From contig NZ_CP166850.1 in NCBI RefSeq assembly GCF_041346945.1, positions 8,664,501-8,728,500 on the forward strand: a stretch of 64,000 bases of DNA, read 5' to 3'. Positions 41,921 to 49,594 of this stretch are shown here, in pieces (within the stretch, counting starts at the first letter, position 1; every line of letters starts with the position of its first letter). Position numbers and translations under genes: made by a program. Below the pieces are notes generated by a model. It did no database searches. It was not told the origin of the DNA and was given only the letters and a program-made list of their open reading frames with translations. This stretch comes from Amycolatopsis sp. cg9 (GTDB lineage: Bacteria > Actinomycetota > Actinomycetes > Mycobacteriales > Pseudonocardiaceae).

Positions 41921-42370
41921 TCAGAACCGCTCGATCAGCGCCAGGAGCTCCGGGACGAGCCGCTTCGCCGCGTCGGTGTCACCGCGGTCGCGGGCGTCCC
42001 ACAGCCGCGCCTTCACCCGCAGGTACGCCAGCCGCGACCGCAGCCGCTCGATCTCGGCTTCGAGCCGATCGGCGTGGTGGTCGAACAACTCCCGCTGCTC
42101 GGCGGCGGCCGCGTCCCCGCGGGCCAGCAGAGCGAGGTAGCGCCGCAGGTCCTCGACCCGCAACCCCGCCGAACGCAGGCACCCGAGCGAATCGAGGACG
42201 TCCATGGTCTCGGCGTCGTACCGCCGGTGCCCGCTGCTCGGCTCCCGCGGCACCGGGCCGATCAGCCCGATCTGCTCGTAGTAGCGCAGCGTCGGCTCGC
42301 TCAGCCCGCTGCGCCGCGACGCCTCGAGGATCGTCAGCCACACCTGCTCGCCCGCAACTCCTGCCGCCAT
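41921..42370 (-). CDS. MerR-family regulator
   Basis: A 149-residue regulator. The N-terminal MerR winged helix is LTILEASRRSGLSEPTLRYYEQIGLIGPVPREPSSGHRRY (in part). A long dimerisation helix follows (AEQRELFDHHADRLEAEIERLRSRLAYLRVKARLW). No cysteine effector site is seen, so it probably senses a small molecule or redox state in another way. The chosen ATG lies seven bases past the -10 of a promoter with a 19-bp spacer, so the mRNA may be leaderless. It is the first gene of an operon with the epimerase-like SDR. Confidence 0.84.
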   Translation of the reverse strand: MAAGVAGEQVWLTILEASRRSGLSEPTLRYYEQIGLIGPVPREPSSGHRRYDAETMDVLDSLGCLRSAGLRVEDLRRYLALLARGDAAAAEQRELFDHHADRLEAEIERLRSRLAYLRVKARLWDARDRGDTDAAKRLVPELLALIERF

Positions 42371-42377
42371 GGGAGCC

Positions 42378-42408
42378 AGCATGCAGAACTTCAAGCACTT
42401 GAAGTCAA
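42378..42408 (-). promoter_or_regulatory. MerR-type promoter with 19-bp spacer and palindrome
   Basis: Minus strand: -35 TTGACT (42408-42403), 19-bp spacer, -10 CATGCT (42383-42378). The perfect palindrome ACTTCAAG-TG-CTTGAAGT (42405-42388) fills the spacer. A 19-bp spacer with a centred dyad is the hallmark of MerR-controlled promoters. Confidence 0.65.
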
Positions 42409-42596
42409 CCGGACGAGACCGGTGTCGCCGACCACACCCGAACGGGTGCCGTCGCCCCGGATGCGTCGGCGCCGGCCGCGTCCGCCACCCGGAAATTGAT
42501 CCAGATCGCCCGCCGAGCACCGAATTGCGCGATTTCCTCGAATTGACCGCCATCGGCGAGGAATCCCGATACCGTGACCCACGGAGGGGAGCCGCC

Positions 42597-42812
42597 ATGG
42601 CGCGAGTCACCGCGAACGACAATCACGAACCGCGGCGGAGATTCGGGCGGATCCGGCATTTCCTGCGTCGCCGGGGCCGCCCGCTGACCGGGCTCGAGGC
42701 GTTCAACCTGATCGAACTGAAACGCGGCGCCGATCCGATGCGCTGGCATTCCCGGCACGGCGTCTGGCCGGCCGACCGGCAGTCCTCGGGGACACCGGGC
42801 CGTCAGCCTTAG
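42597..42812 (+). CDS. Small basic protein of unknown function
   Basis: A 71-residue Arg-rich protein (RRRFGRIRHFLRRRGRPLTG) with a short hydrophobic stretch (LEAFNLIELKRG) and no signal peptide. The ATG is well supported by CGGAGGGGA seven bases upstream. The frame extends further upstream but without coding character. Not recognised. It overlaps the end of the DUF4387 gene by four bases, tail to tail. Confidence 0.5.
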   Translation: MARVTANDNHEPRRRFGRIRHFLRRRGRPLTGLEAFNLIELKRGADPMRWHSRHGVWPADRQSSGTPGRQP

Positions 42813-43123
42813 CGCACGGCCATCCTCGCCAGTGGCACGTGGTGCTGCCCCGCGTGCGTGTCCCGGTCCCGCAGCGAACCCTGGCTCACCGGGCGCGGGA
42901 ACGAAATCTTCACGACGTTCAACGACGGGATCCGGAAGATCCGGATCGTCGCTTCGTCGACCCGGTACAGCGCCGCCACCACGCGCTCGTTCAGGAAATC
43001 TTCGTCCGCCGCCAAGCGGTAGCCGTCGGCGTCGCGCAGGAACAGTTCCAGCGTCACCCAGAACGGGCCGGCGTTCTTCGACCGGACCTCGTGGGCCAGG
43101 TCCGCCAAGGTTTTGTCAGGCAC
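42809..43123 (-). CDS. DUF4387 protein
   Basis: A 104-residue protein matching DUF4387: LADLAHEVRSKNAGPFWVTLELFL at the start, a central LNERVVAALYRVDE, and the C-terminal VVKISFPRPVSQGSLRDRDTHAGQHHVPL. Proteins of this family are nearly always encoded beside, or fused to, AtuA-like DUF1446 proteins, as here; the biochemical role is unknown. It overlaps the end of the AtuA gene by eight bases and is last in a four-gene operon. Confidence 0.87.
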   Translation of the reverse strand: MPDKTLADLAHEVRSKNAGPFWVTLELFLRDADGYRLAADEDFLNERVVAALYRVDEATIRIFRIPSLNVVKISFPRPVSQGSLRDRDTHAGQHHVPLARMAVR

Positions 43124-44489
43124 GGGTCGTCCCCTCGAACTCGATCCGGAACAGGTCCAGCGGCGCGCAGTCCACGACGTGGTTCAGCACGAACTCGTAC
43201 GCCGCCCCGCGCTCGACCTCCGCCGGGGAGGACGGGAACGCGAAGCTCGGCAGGTAGCCCATCGAAGGCGTCGGCAGGTGCAGCATCAGCGGGTTGGCCA
43301 CCTTCGCCACGGCCGTCGCGGTGGCCTGGTCGGGCGCGTTGACCAGCAGCATCACGCCGACCTCGCGCGGCGGCCCGCTCTCCGGTTCCAGCTCGCCCAG
43401 CACCGCGTTGTGGCCGTACAGCCGCAGGTCGAACGCGTACTCGCCGGCGGCGAGGCCCAGCGTCTGGCCCACCCGCCGGGTGATCAACGTGCGCATCAGC
43501 TCGGCCCACTCGTCGATGTCGGCCAGCACCAGCGGGTCGCGGATCGCCGAGAACGACATCGTCTCGTACCCGGTGATCCGCGCGCCCTCCAGCTTGATCG
43601 TGTACTGGTCGGCGACGTGGAACTTCGACCCGGTGACGCGGACGATCCGGTCGTCGACGGCCGTGTACTCCGCCTCGCGGACGTCGAGCGTGCCGTCGGG
43701 TTCGCGCATCTCGAACGGGTCCGCCGTCTCGTACAGCATGTGCGCGGCGACCAGGATCGGCGTGCACGCCGCACCCGGGTCGAGCGGCTCGATCGTGAAG
43801 CCGTCCGCGTCGATGGTCGCCAGGACGCCGCCCGCGCGCGGGTTGTCGGTGCACTGGCCGCCGCACTCGACGATCTTGGCCGCGTGCCACGTCGGGCCGG
43901 CCGGCATGCCCCGCATCAGCGGGTACGCGGCCGCCACCGCGGTGTCGGTCGCGCGGCCCGCCAGCACCACCTGCGCCCCCGCGCGCAGCGCCTCGACGAT
44001 CGGTTCGTGGCCCATCGCGCCGACGACGTGCGTGCAGCTCTCCAGGGTTTCCGCGGCCAGTTCTCCCAGCGGGGGCAACGGGTGCACGCGGCCCGCGCCG
44101 AGGTGCTCCTTCAGCTCGGCCGCGTCCTGCTCGCTGTAGATCTTCGCGACCTTCAGGTCCAGGCCCTCCTCCGCGAGCACCTCGGCGGCGATCCCGGCGA
44201 CCCAGTCGACGCCGGTGTCGGTCCCGCTCGTCCCGCACGAGCCCACGATCACCGGGATCCCGGCGCCCGCGGCGGCCGTGAACAGGCTGCGCAGGTCGCG
44301 TGCCACGGCCTTGGCGGTCGTCTTGGCCGTCGCGGCACCGAGGTAGTACGGGCCCGAGTCCGTCGACCCGCCGTCGATGCTGATGACGTCGGCGCCCAGT
44401 GCGATGCCGCGTTCGACCGTCGCGTGGTCCCAGCCGGCGCCGAGCATCCCGCTCGGTGCCAGCACGCGCACTTCGTCCATGTTCCTCAT
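43116..44489 (-). CDS. AtuA-family protein (DUF1446)
   Basis: A 457-residue member of the AtuA family, named for acyclic terpene utilisation in Pseudomonas. It shows VRVLAPSGMLGAGWDHATVERGI, ISIDGGSTDSGPYYLG, VIVGSCGTSGTD and VLAGRATDTAVAAAYPLMRG, all typical. The enzymatic reaction is not established; the neighbourhoods of this family point to oxo/hydroxy acid catabolism. The ATG overlaps the stop of the dehydrogenase gene (ATGA); a second ATG three codons later is also possible. It is probably co-functional with DUF4387. Confidence 0.87.
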   Translation of the reverse strand: MRNMDEVRVLAPSGMLGAGWDHATVERGIALGADVISIDGGSTDSGPYYLGAATAKTTAKAVARDLRSLFTAAAGAGIPVIVGSCGTSGTDTGVDWVAGIAAEVLAEEGLDLKVAKIYSEQDAAELKEHLGAGRVHPLPPLGELAAETLESCTHVVGAMGHEPIVEALRAGAQVVLAGRATDTAVAAAYPLMRGMPAGPTWHAAKIVECGGQCTDNPRAGGVLATIDADGFTIEPLDPGAACTPILVAAHMLYETADPFEMREPDGTLDVREAEYTAVDDRIVRVTGSKFHVADQYTIKLEGARITGYETMSFSAIRDPLVLADIDEWAELMRTLITRRVGQTLGLAAGEYAFDLRLYGHNAVLGELEPESGPPREVGVMLLVNAPDQATATAVAKVANPLMLHLPTPSMGYLPSFAFPSSPAEVERGAAYEFVLNHVVDCAPLDLFRIEFEGTTRA

Positions 44490-45424
44490 TCCGCTCCGTT
44501 CACGATGTGCCGGCCCCGGCCGTCCAGGGCCGCGACTAGTTCTTCGGCACCGCGCAGGCCCGCGGCCCGGCGCGCTTCGGCGGTCTGCCCGGCCAGGTGC
44601 GAGCAGACGACGATCCCGGCCACCCCGCGCAACGGACTGCCCGCGGGCAACGGCTCTTCACGCACGACGTCGAGCACCGCGCCCGCGATCTCGCCGGAGC
44701 ACACGGCTTCGGCGAGCGCGTCCTCGTCGACGATCGCTCCCCGGGCCGTGTTGACCAGGAGCGCGGTCGGCTTCATCCGCTTGAAGGCCGCGGCGTCCAG
44801 GAGCCCGCGGGTGCGCTCGGTGAGCGACGTGTGCACCGAGACGTAGTCCGAAGTGGACAGCAGCTCGGGCAGCCCGGCGAACCGGACGTCCGGGCCGCGC
44901 AGGTTCGACGTGCAGACGACGGTCATCCCGAACGCGCGCGCCAGCGGCACGACCGCCCGCGCGGAAGCGCCGTACCCGATGAGCCCGAGGGTCGACCCGC
45001 GCAGTTCGTGCCCGTCCTCGCGCGGCCACTCCCCGCGTGCTACCCCGGACGCCGACTGCACGAGCCGCCGCGCCCCGGCGAGCAAAAGTCCCATGGTGTA
45101 CTCGGCGACGGCGTTGGCGTTGACGCCGGGCAGATTGCTGACGCTGATCCCCCGGCGGGCGGCGGCTTCGACGTCGATGGAGTCGTAGCCGACGCCGGTC
45201 CGCACGATGACGCGCAGCTTCGGCGCGCGGGCCAGCACGCCCGCCGTCAGCGGCTCGTTGGCCACCAGCGCCGCGTCGATCCCGTCGAGCGCCTCGACCA
45301 GCTGCTCGGGGTCGCGCTTGCCGGCCATCGGCGCGTACACGGTTTCCAGCCCGGCGGCGCGCAGGTACTCGTCCACCTCGTCGCCGGGGCGCAGGTAGTC
45401 GGTGGTGACCAGGACCCGGCTCAC
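44486..45424 (-). CDS. D-2-hydroxyacid dehydrogenase
   Basis: A 312-residue NAD-dependent 2-hydroxyacid dehydrogenase. The cofactor motif is LGLIGYGASARAVV, with Ala-Ser where the last Gly pair usually sits; the catalytic Arg is in VNTARGAIVDE, the Glu in VVREEPLP and the His in CSHLAGQTA. The N-terminal IVRTGVGYDSIDVEAA matches the phosphoglycerate-dehydrogenase-like branch. The GTG start overlaps the transporter stop (GTGA). It likely interconverts a 2-oxo and 2-hydroxy acid in the pathway served by the transporter and AtuA protein. Confidence 0.88.
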   Translation of the reverse strand: MSRVLVTTDYLRPGDEVDEYLRAAGLETVYAPMAGKRDPEQLVEALDGIDAALVANEPLTAGVLARAPKLRVIVRTGVGYDSIDVEAAARRGISVSNLPGVNANAVAEYTMGLLLAGARRLVQSASGVARGEWPREDGHELRGSTLGLIGYGASARAVVPLARAFGMTVVCTSNLRGPDVRFAGLPELLSTSDYVSVHTSLTERTRGLLDAAAFKRMKPTALLVNTARGAIVDEDALAEAVCSGEIAGAVLDVVREEPLPAGSPLRGVAGIVVCSHLAGQTAEARRAAGLRGAEELVAALDGRGRHIVNGAE

Positions 45425-46689
45425 CGGACGCGCCCGTCGGCGCGGCGCCGCTGCAGCACGGCGACGCGGGCGACCAGGAGCACCGCGATCGCCGTGACGA
45501 GCGCGATGTCGAGCAGCAGGAACGGCCAGCCGGTCAGGTCGACCATGCCGCCGACCAGCGCCGGCCCGAGGAACCCGCCGCCCGACCAGCCGACGGTGTA
45601 GAGGCCCGTGTAGGTCCCGAGCACCCGGGCCGAGGGCGCGAGGTTCCACAGCACGACCGCCGTGTTGACCATGAACGCCGCCGCGCCCGCGGCCGCCACG
45701 CACATCGCGATGATCGTGCCGGTGGGCGTCCGCACGACCGTGCCGAGCACCATGGCCGCGGCGAACACGGCCATCCCGGCCAGGATCACCCGCAGCCGGC
45801 CGAAGCGTTCGGCGAACAGCGCCACCGGGTAGGCGGCCGCGAGGAACGCCAGGCCGCTGGGCAGGGTGAGGCCGCCGGAGTCGCCGCGGGACATGCCGAG
45901 CGTCTCGATGCCGTAGTTGGTGACGAGGGAGCGCGACGCGAACCACGCGCCGCCGAACGCGAAGACGGCCAGGATGACCAGCAGCCGGCTGCGGTCGGTG
46001 TCGCGCAGGATGTCGAGCAGGACGTCCCGCATCCGCACCCGCGGAGAGTTTTCGGTGTGGCCGGCGCGATCTTCTTCGAGCGCGGCCTGGTAGGCCGGGG
46101 AGTCGCTGTCCCGCACCCGCCAGGCGAGCACGCCGATGGAGACCAGCATCAGGACCGCCGGGATCGCGAAGGACAGCTTCGGGAAGTCGTCGATGAGGAA
46201 GAGGCTGATCAGCGCGGCGACGATCACGGTGATGCTGGAGGCGATCTTGACCGCCGCGTTGGCCCGGCTGCGGCGTTCGGGGGCGATGAAGTCCGGGAGC
46301 AGCGACTCGGCGATCGGCTTGAACGAGTTCGCGACCAGCGCGTAGCCGAACATCACCACGACGAGCAGCGGCAGCGAGACCGCGGCGTGCGGGATGAGCA
46401 CGAACAGCACGGCCGCCACCGGCATGCCGGCCACGAGGTACGGGATGCGCCGGCCCCACGCCGTCCGGGTGCCGTCCGAGCGGTTGCCCATCCACGGCTG
46501 GACGAAGATGCCGAGCAGGTTGTCCATGCCCATCAGCGCGCCGATGAGCGCGGCGCTGCCGACGTGCTCGCGCAGCAGCGGCGGGACCTGCGAGTCGTAG
46601 AGGTTCCACGTCGACTCCTGCGCGAAGACCGCCAGAGCCACGAAGAACGTGATGCGTCCGGGCCGGACGCGCGGGGTGGTCAACGTCAT
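45421..46689 (-). CDS. MFS transporter, sugar/glycoside-cation symporter-like
   Basis: A 422-residue transporter with about twelve helices. The segment FAQESTWNLYDSQVPPLLREHVGSAALIGALMGMDNLLGIFVQPWMGNRSD (in part) is typical of the SLC45/GPH-like MFS branch. I chose the ATG with GGGAAGG eight bases upstream; a GTG nine bases earlier is alternative. First gene of the operon with the 2-hydroxyacid dehydrogenase, AtuA and DUF4387 genes, divergent from the GntR gene. It probably imports the pathway substrate. Confidence 0.86.
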   Translation of the reverse strand: MTLTTPRVRPGRITFFVALAVFAQESTWNLYDSQVPPLLREHVGSAALIGALMGMDNLLGIFVQPWMGNRSDGTRTAWGRRIPYLVAGMPVAAVLFVLIPHAAVSLPLLVVVMFGYALVANSFKPIAESLLPDFIAPERRSRANAAVKIASSITVIVAALISLFLIDDFPKLSFAIPAVLMLVSIGVLAWRVRDSDSPAYQAALEEDRAGHTENSPRVRMRDVLLDILRDTDRSRLLVILAVFAFGGAWFASRSLVTNYGIETLGMSRGDSGGLTLPSGLAFLAAAYPVALFAERFGRLRVILAGMAVFAAAMVLGTVVRTPTGTIIAMCVAAAGAAAFMVNTAVVLWNLAPSARVLGTYTGLYTVGWSGGGFLGPALVGGMVDLTGWPFLLLDIALVTAIAVLLVARVAVLQRRRADGRVR

Positions 46690-46728
46690 CGTCGGCACCT
46701 TCCCTTGGACATGGCGGCCACCGTACTT

Positions 46729-46769
46729 TTGCTATAGCAAGATGGTCAATAGTTGCAAAAGAGTTTTGC
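46729..46769. promoter_or_regulatory. Two GntR operator candidates between divergent genes
   Basis: TTGCTATAGCAA (46729-46740) is a perfect palindrome. GCAAAA-GAG-TTTTGC (46755-46769) is a second inverted repeat with a related GCAA core. Both lie between the transporter and GntR starts, in an AT-rich patch. Confidence 0.65.
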
Positions 46770-46790
46770 GATGGCCAGTAGGCTGGACGC

Positions 46791-47492
46791 ATGATGGGCG
46801 AGACACTGCAGACCGACACGCTGGCCGACCGCGTGTACCGGGCCCTCCGCGACGCGATCACCACCGGCGAGCTGCGCCCGGGCCAGAAGGTCACCGAACG
46901 CGGGTTCGCCGAGCGGCTGTCGGTCAGCCCGACGCCGGTGCGCGAAGCCATCCGGCGCCTCGAACAGGACGGCCTCCTCGAGCGGTCCGGCCCGCGCACG
47001 GTCAAGGTCGCGATGTTCGGCGGCGTCGCCGTCCAGGACCTCGCCGAGGTCGAGGTCGGCCTGCGCGGCATGGTGGCCCGCTTCGCCGCCCGGCACGCCA
47101 CGCCCGAGCAGCTGGCCGGGCTCGACGCGATCCTCGACGAGGCCGACGACCTGCTCATCCTCATCCAGCAGCGCCACGGGTCCGGGCAGGACGTCGAGAA
47201 GCACGTCGGCCGGCTCTTCGACGCCATGCAGCGCTTCAACGCCCTCGTCGAGTCGTGCGCCGGCAACCCGGTGCTCGTCCGCCTCCTCGACCAGACCCGG
47301 GTGTTCTCCTACCCGGAGCGGCGCTCGCGGGTGCTCGAACGCGTCAGCGTCGACGAGACGTTCGGCCTCGACCGCTACCGGACCCACCGCGCGCTCGTGC
47401 ACGCCCTGCGGGCCGGCGACTCGGCGCAGGCCGAAGCGCTCGTGCTCGAAGACGCCCGGGGCGGCCTCGGCGACCTGCTCGCGGGCTCCTGA
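46791..47492 (+). CDS. GntR-family regulator, FCD type
   Basis: A 233-residue regulator. The winged helix is at about 10-75 (TTGELRPGQKVTERGFAERLSVSPTPVREAIRRLEQDGLLE, in part) and the FCD domain at about 85-225. FCD proteins usually sense organic acids through a bound metal. The gene is divergent from the transporter-dehydrogenase-AtuA operon, and two inverted repeats lie between, so it very likely controls that operon. It converges on the tartrate/malate-type dehydrogenase gene, ten bases apart. Confidence 0.88.
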   Translation: MMGETLQTDTLADRVYRALRDAITTGELRPGQKVTERGFAERLSVSPTPVREAIRRLEQDGLLERSGPRTVKVAMFGGVAVQDLAEVEVGLRGMVARFAARHATPEQLAGLDAILDEADDLLILIQQRHGSGQDVEKHVGRLFDAMQRFNALVESCAGNPVLVRLLDQTRVFSYPERRSRVLERVSVDETFGLDRYRTHRALVHALRAGDSAQAEALVLEDARGGLGDLLAGS

Positions 47493-47501
47493 GCCGAGCG
47501 G

Positions 47502-48587
47502 TCACGCGGCTCGCGGCCCGGCGGCGATCCGCTCGGCGATCGCCGTCCCGAGGCCCTCGGTCGTCCCCGGGCCGCCGAGGTCGGGGGTCAGCACCTCCGG
47601 CCGCTCGGCGAGCACGCCTTCGATCGCCGCGACGACCCCGGCGGCGGCTTCCGGTTCGCCGAGGTGGTCGAGCAGCATCGCACCGCTCCAGATCTGGCCG
47701 ATCGGGTTGGCGATCCCCCGGCCGGCGATGTCCGGGGCCGATCCGTGGACCGGCTCGAACAGGCTCGGCCAGGTGCGGTCCGGGTTGATGTTGGCGCTCG
47801 GGGCGATCCCGATCGTGCCGGTGCACGCGGGCCCGAGGTCGGAGAGGATGTCGCCGAAGAGGTTGCTGGCCACCACGACGTCGTAGGTTTCCGGGCTCAG
47901 CACGAACTTGGCCGCGAGGATGTCGATGTGGTCCTTGGCCGCGGTCACCCCCGGGTACCGGGCGGCCATCGCGGCCGCGCGCTCGTCCCAGTACGGCATC
48001 GAGATCGAGATCCCGTTGCTCTTGGTCGCCCACGTCAGCCGCTTGCGCGGCCGGGCCGCGGCGAGGTCGAAGGCGTAGCGCAGTACGCGGTCCACGCCGG
48101 TGCGGGTCATCACCGTCTCCTGCAGCACCGTCTCCCGGTCGGTGCCTTCGAAGATCCGGCCGCCGATGCTGGAGTACTCGCCCTCGGTGTTCTCCCGGAC
48201 GACGAGGAAGTCGATGTCCCCGGGCCCGTGACCGCGCAGCGGGGCGCGCACCCCGCGCAGCAGCCGGACCGGCCGCAGGTTCACGTACTGGTCGAACCCG
48301 CGGCGGAACTTCAGCAGGCTGCCCCACAGCGACACGTGGTCGGGCACCACGTCCGGCCACCCGACCGCGCCGAAGAAGATCGCGTCGAAACCGGAAAGGA
48401 TCTCCCGCCAGTCCGGCGGCAGCATTTCACCGTGCGCCAGCCAGTAGTCCGCGGAGGCGAAATCGAACTCCGTCGTCTCGAGCCCGAAGCCGTGGACGTC
48501 GGCCGCGGCACGCAGGCAGCGCACGCCTTCCGGGACGACCTCCCGCCCGATGCCGTCGCCGGGGATGACCGCGATGCGGTGGTTCAC
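47502..48587 (-). CDS. Tartrate / D-malate dehydrogenase-like decarboxylating dehydrogenase
   Basis: A 361-residue member of the isopropylmalate/isocitrate dehydrogenase family. Visible are IAVIPGDGIGREVVPEG, the substrate loop NLRPVRLLRGVRAPL, VRENTEGEYSSIGG, WATKSNGISISMPYWDE, the metal Asp in NLFGDILSDLG, and FEPVHGSAPDIAGRGIANP. The NTEGEYSS and KSNGI patterns favour tartrate dehydrogenase/D-malate dehydrogenase (TtuC/DmlA) over LeuB. The GTG start has CGAGGAG upstream. It is divergent from a LysR gene that probably activates it, and may extend the hydroxy-acid theme of the neighbouring operon. Confidence 0.88.
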   Translation of the reverse strand: MNHRIAVIPGDGIGREVVPEGVRCLRAAADVHGFGLETTEFDFASADYWLAHGEMLPPDWREILSGFDAIFFGAVGWPDVVPDHVSLWGSLLKFRRGFDQYVNLRPVRLLRGVRAPLRGHGPGDIDFLVVRENTEGEYSSIGGRIFEGTDRETVLQETVMTRTGVDRVLRYAFDLAAARPRKRLTWATKSNGISISMPYWDERAAAMAARYPGVTAAKDHIDILAAKFVLSPETYDVVVASNLFGDILSDLGPACTGTIGIAPSANINPDRTWPSLFEPVHGSAPDIAGRGIANPIGQIWSGAMLLDHLGEPEAAAGVVAAIEGVLAERPEVLTPDLGGPGTTEGLGTAIAERIAAGPRAA

Positions 48588-48676
48588 GGAACGCTCCTCG
48601 CAGTAGGGGTCCCGCCACTGTGGACGGCGGCCCGGCACCCCGGCAAGAACGCTCGCGGCAACCTATCCTTTCTCCC

Positions 48677-49594
48677 ATGGAAAGACTCGACGACCTCGCG
48701 TTCTTCCACGTGGTCGCGGTCAGCGAGACGCTCACCGCCGCCGCGCGCGAGCTGGACGTGTCGCTGCCGGTGGTCAGCAAACGCCTGAAAGCGCTGGAAG
48801 AACGGCTCGACGTCCGGCTGGTGCACCGCGGCGCGCGGCGGCTCGCCCTGACCGCCGAGGGCGAGCTCTACGCCGCGCGCGTCGAGGCGATCCTCGACCA
48901 GGTGCGGGAGCTCGACGACCTGGTCGGCCACCGCGCCGGCGACCTGCGCGGCCCGATCGTCGTCCAGGCGACCCCCGGGCTGGGCCGCGCGCACGTCGCG
49001 CCCCTCATCGGCGAGTTCACCGCGCGGCACCCGCTGGTGCGCGTCCGGCTCCACACCTCGGCGCTGCCGCTGCGGCCGCACCGGCGCGAGTTCGACCTCG
49101 CCGTGCACGTCGGGACGCCGCCGGACTCGACGCTGCGGATGCGCCGCCTGGCCCGCAACCGCCGGGTGCCGTGCGCGGCACCGTCCTATTTGGACCTTCG
49201 CGGGATCCCCGGACGGATCGAGGACCTCGCCGGGCACGACTGCATCGTGCTGCGCGAGAACGAGGGCGACTTCGCCGTGTGGCGCTTCGGCGGTGCCGCC
49301 CACCCCCGGCAGGTGCGGGTGCGCGGCAGCCTGGCGAGCAACGACGGCGACATCGTCACGGACTGGGCGCTGCGGGGCCGCGGGATCGTGATGCGCTCGG
49401 AATGGCAGGTCCGGCCCCACCTGGACAGCGGCGCACTGGTGCGGGTGCTGCCCGGCGTGCCGACCCCGCCCGCCGACATCTACGCCCTGCTGGCCGACGA
49501 CGCCCACATCCCGCGCCGGACCAGCGAACTGGTCGCCCACTTGGCGGCCCGGTTACCGGACGCGATCACGGCCTCGCGGCGCCCGAGCCGGTGA
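48677..49594 (+). CDS. LysR-family regulator (GcvA/DmlR-like)
   Basis: A 305-residue LysR protein: winged helix [41 protein letters not shown] (in part) and a two-lobed effector domain with [24 protein letters not shown]. The short loop pattern is as in the GcvA/DmlR group, of which DmlR activates D-malate dehydrogenase. The ATG is 57 bases inside a longer open frame that has no better start. It is divergent from the tartrate/malate dehydrogenase gene, its likely target. Its end overlaps the copA end by 29 bases. Confidence 0.86.
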   Translation: MERLDDLAFFHVVAVSETLTAAARELDVSLPVVSKRLKALEERLDVRLVHRGARRLALTAEGELYAARVEAILDQVRELDDLVGHRAGDLRGPIVVQATPGLGRAHVAPLIGEFTARHPLVRVRLHTSALPLRPHRREFDLAVHVGTPPDSTLRMRRLARNRRVPCAAPSYLDLRGIPGRIEDLAGHDCIVLRENEGDFAVWRFGGAAHPRQVRVRGSLASNDGDIVTDWALRGRGIVMRSEWQVRPHLDSGALVRVLPGVPTPPADIYALLADDAHIPRRTSELVAHLAARLPDAITASRRPSR

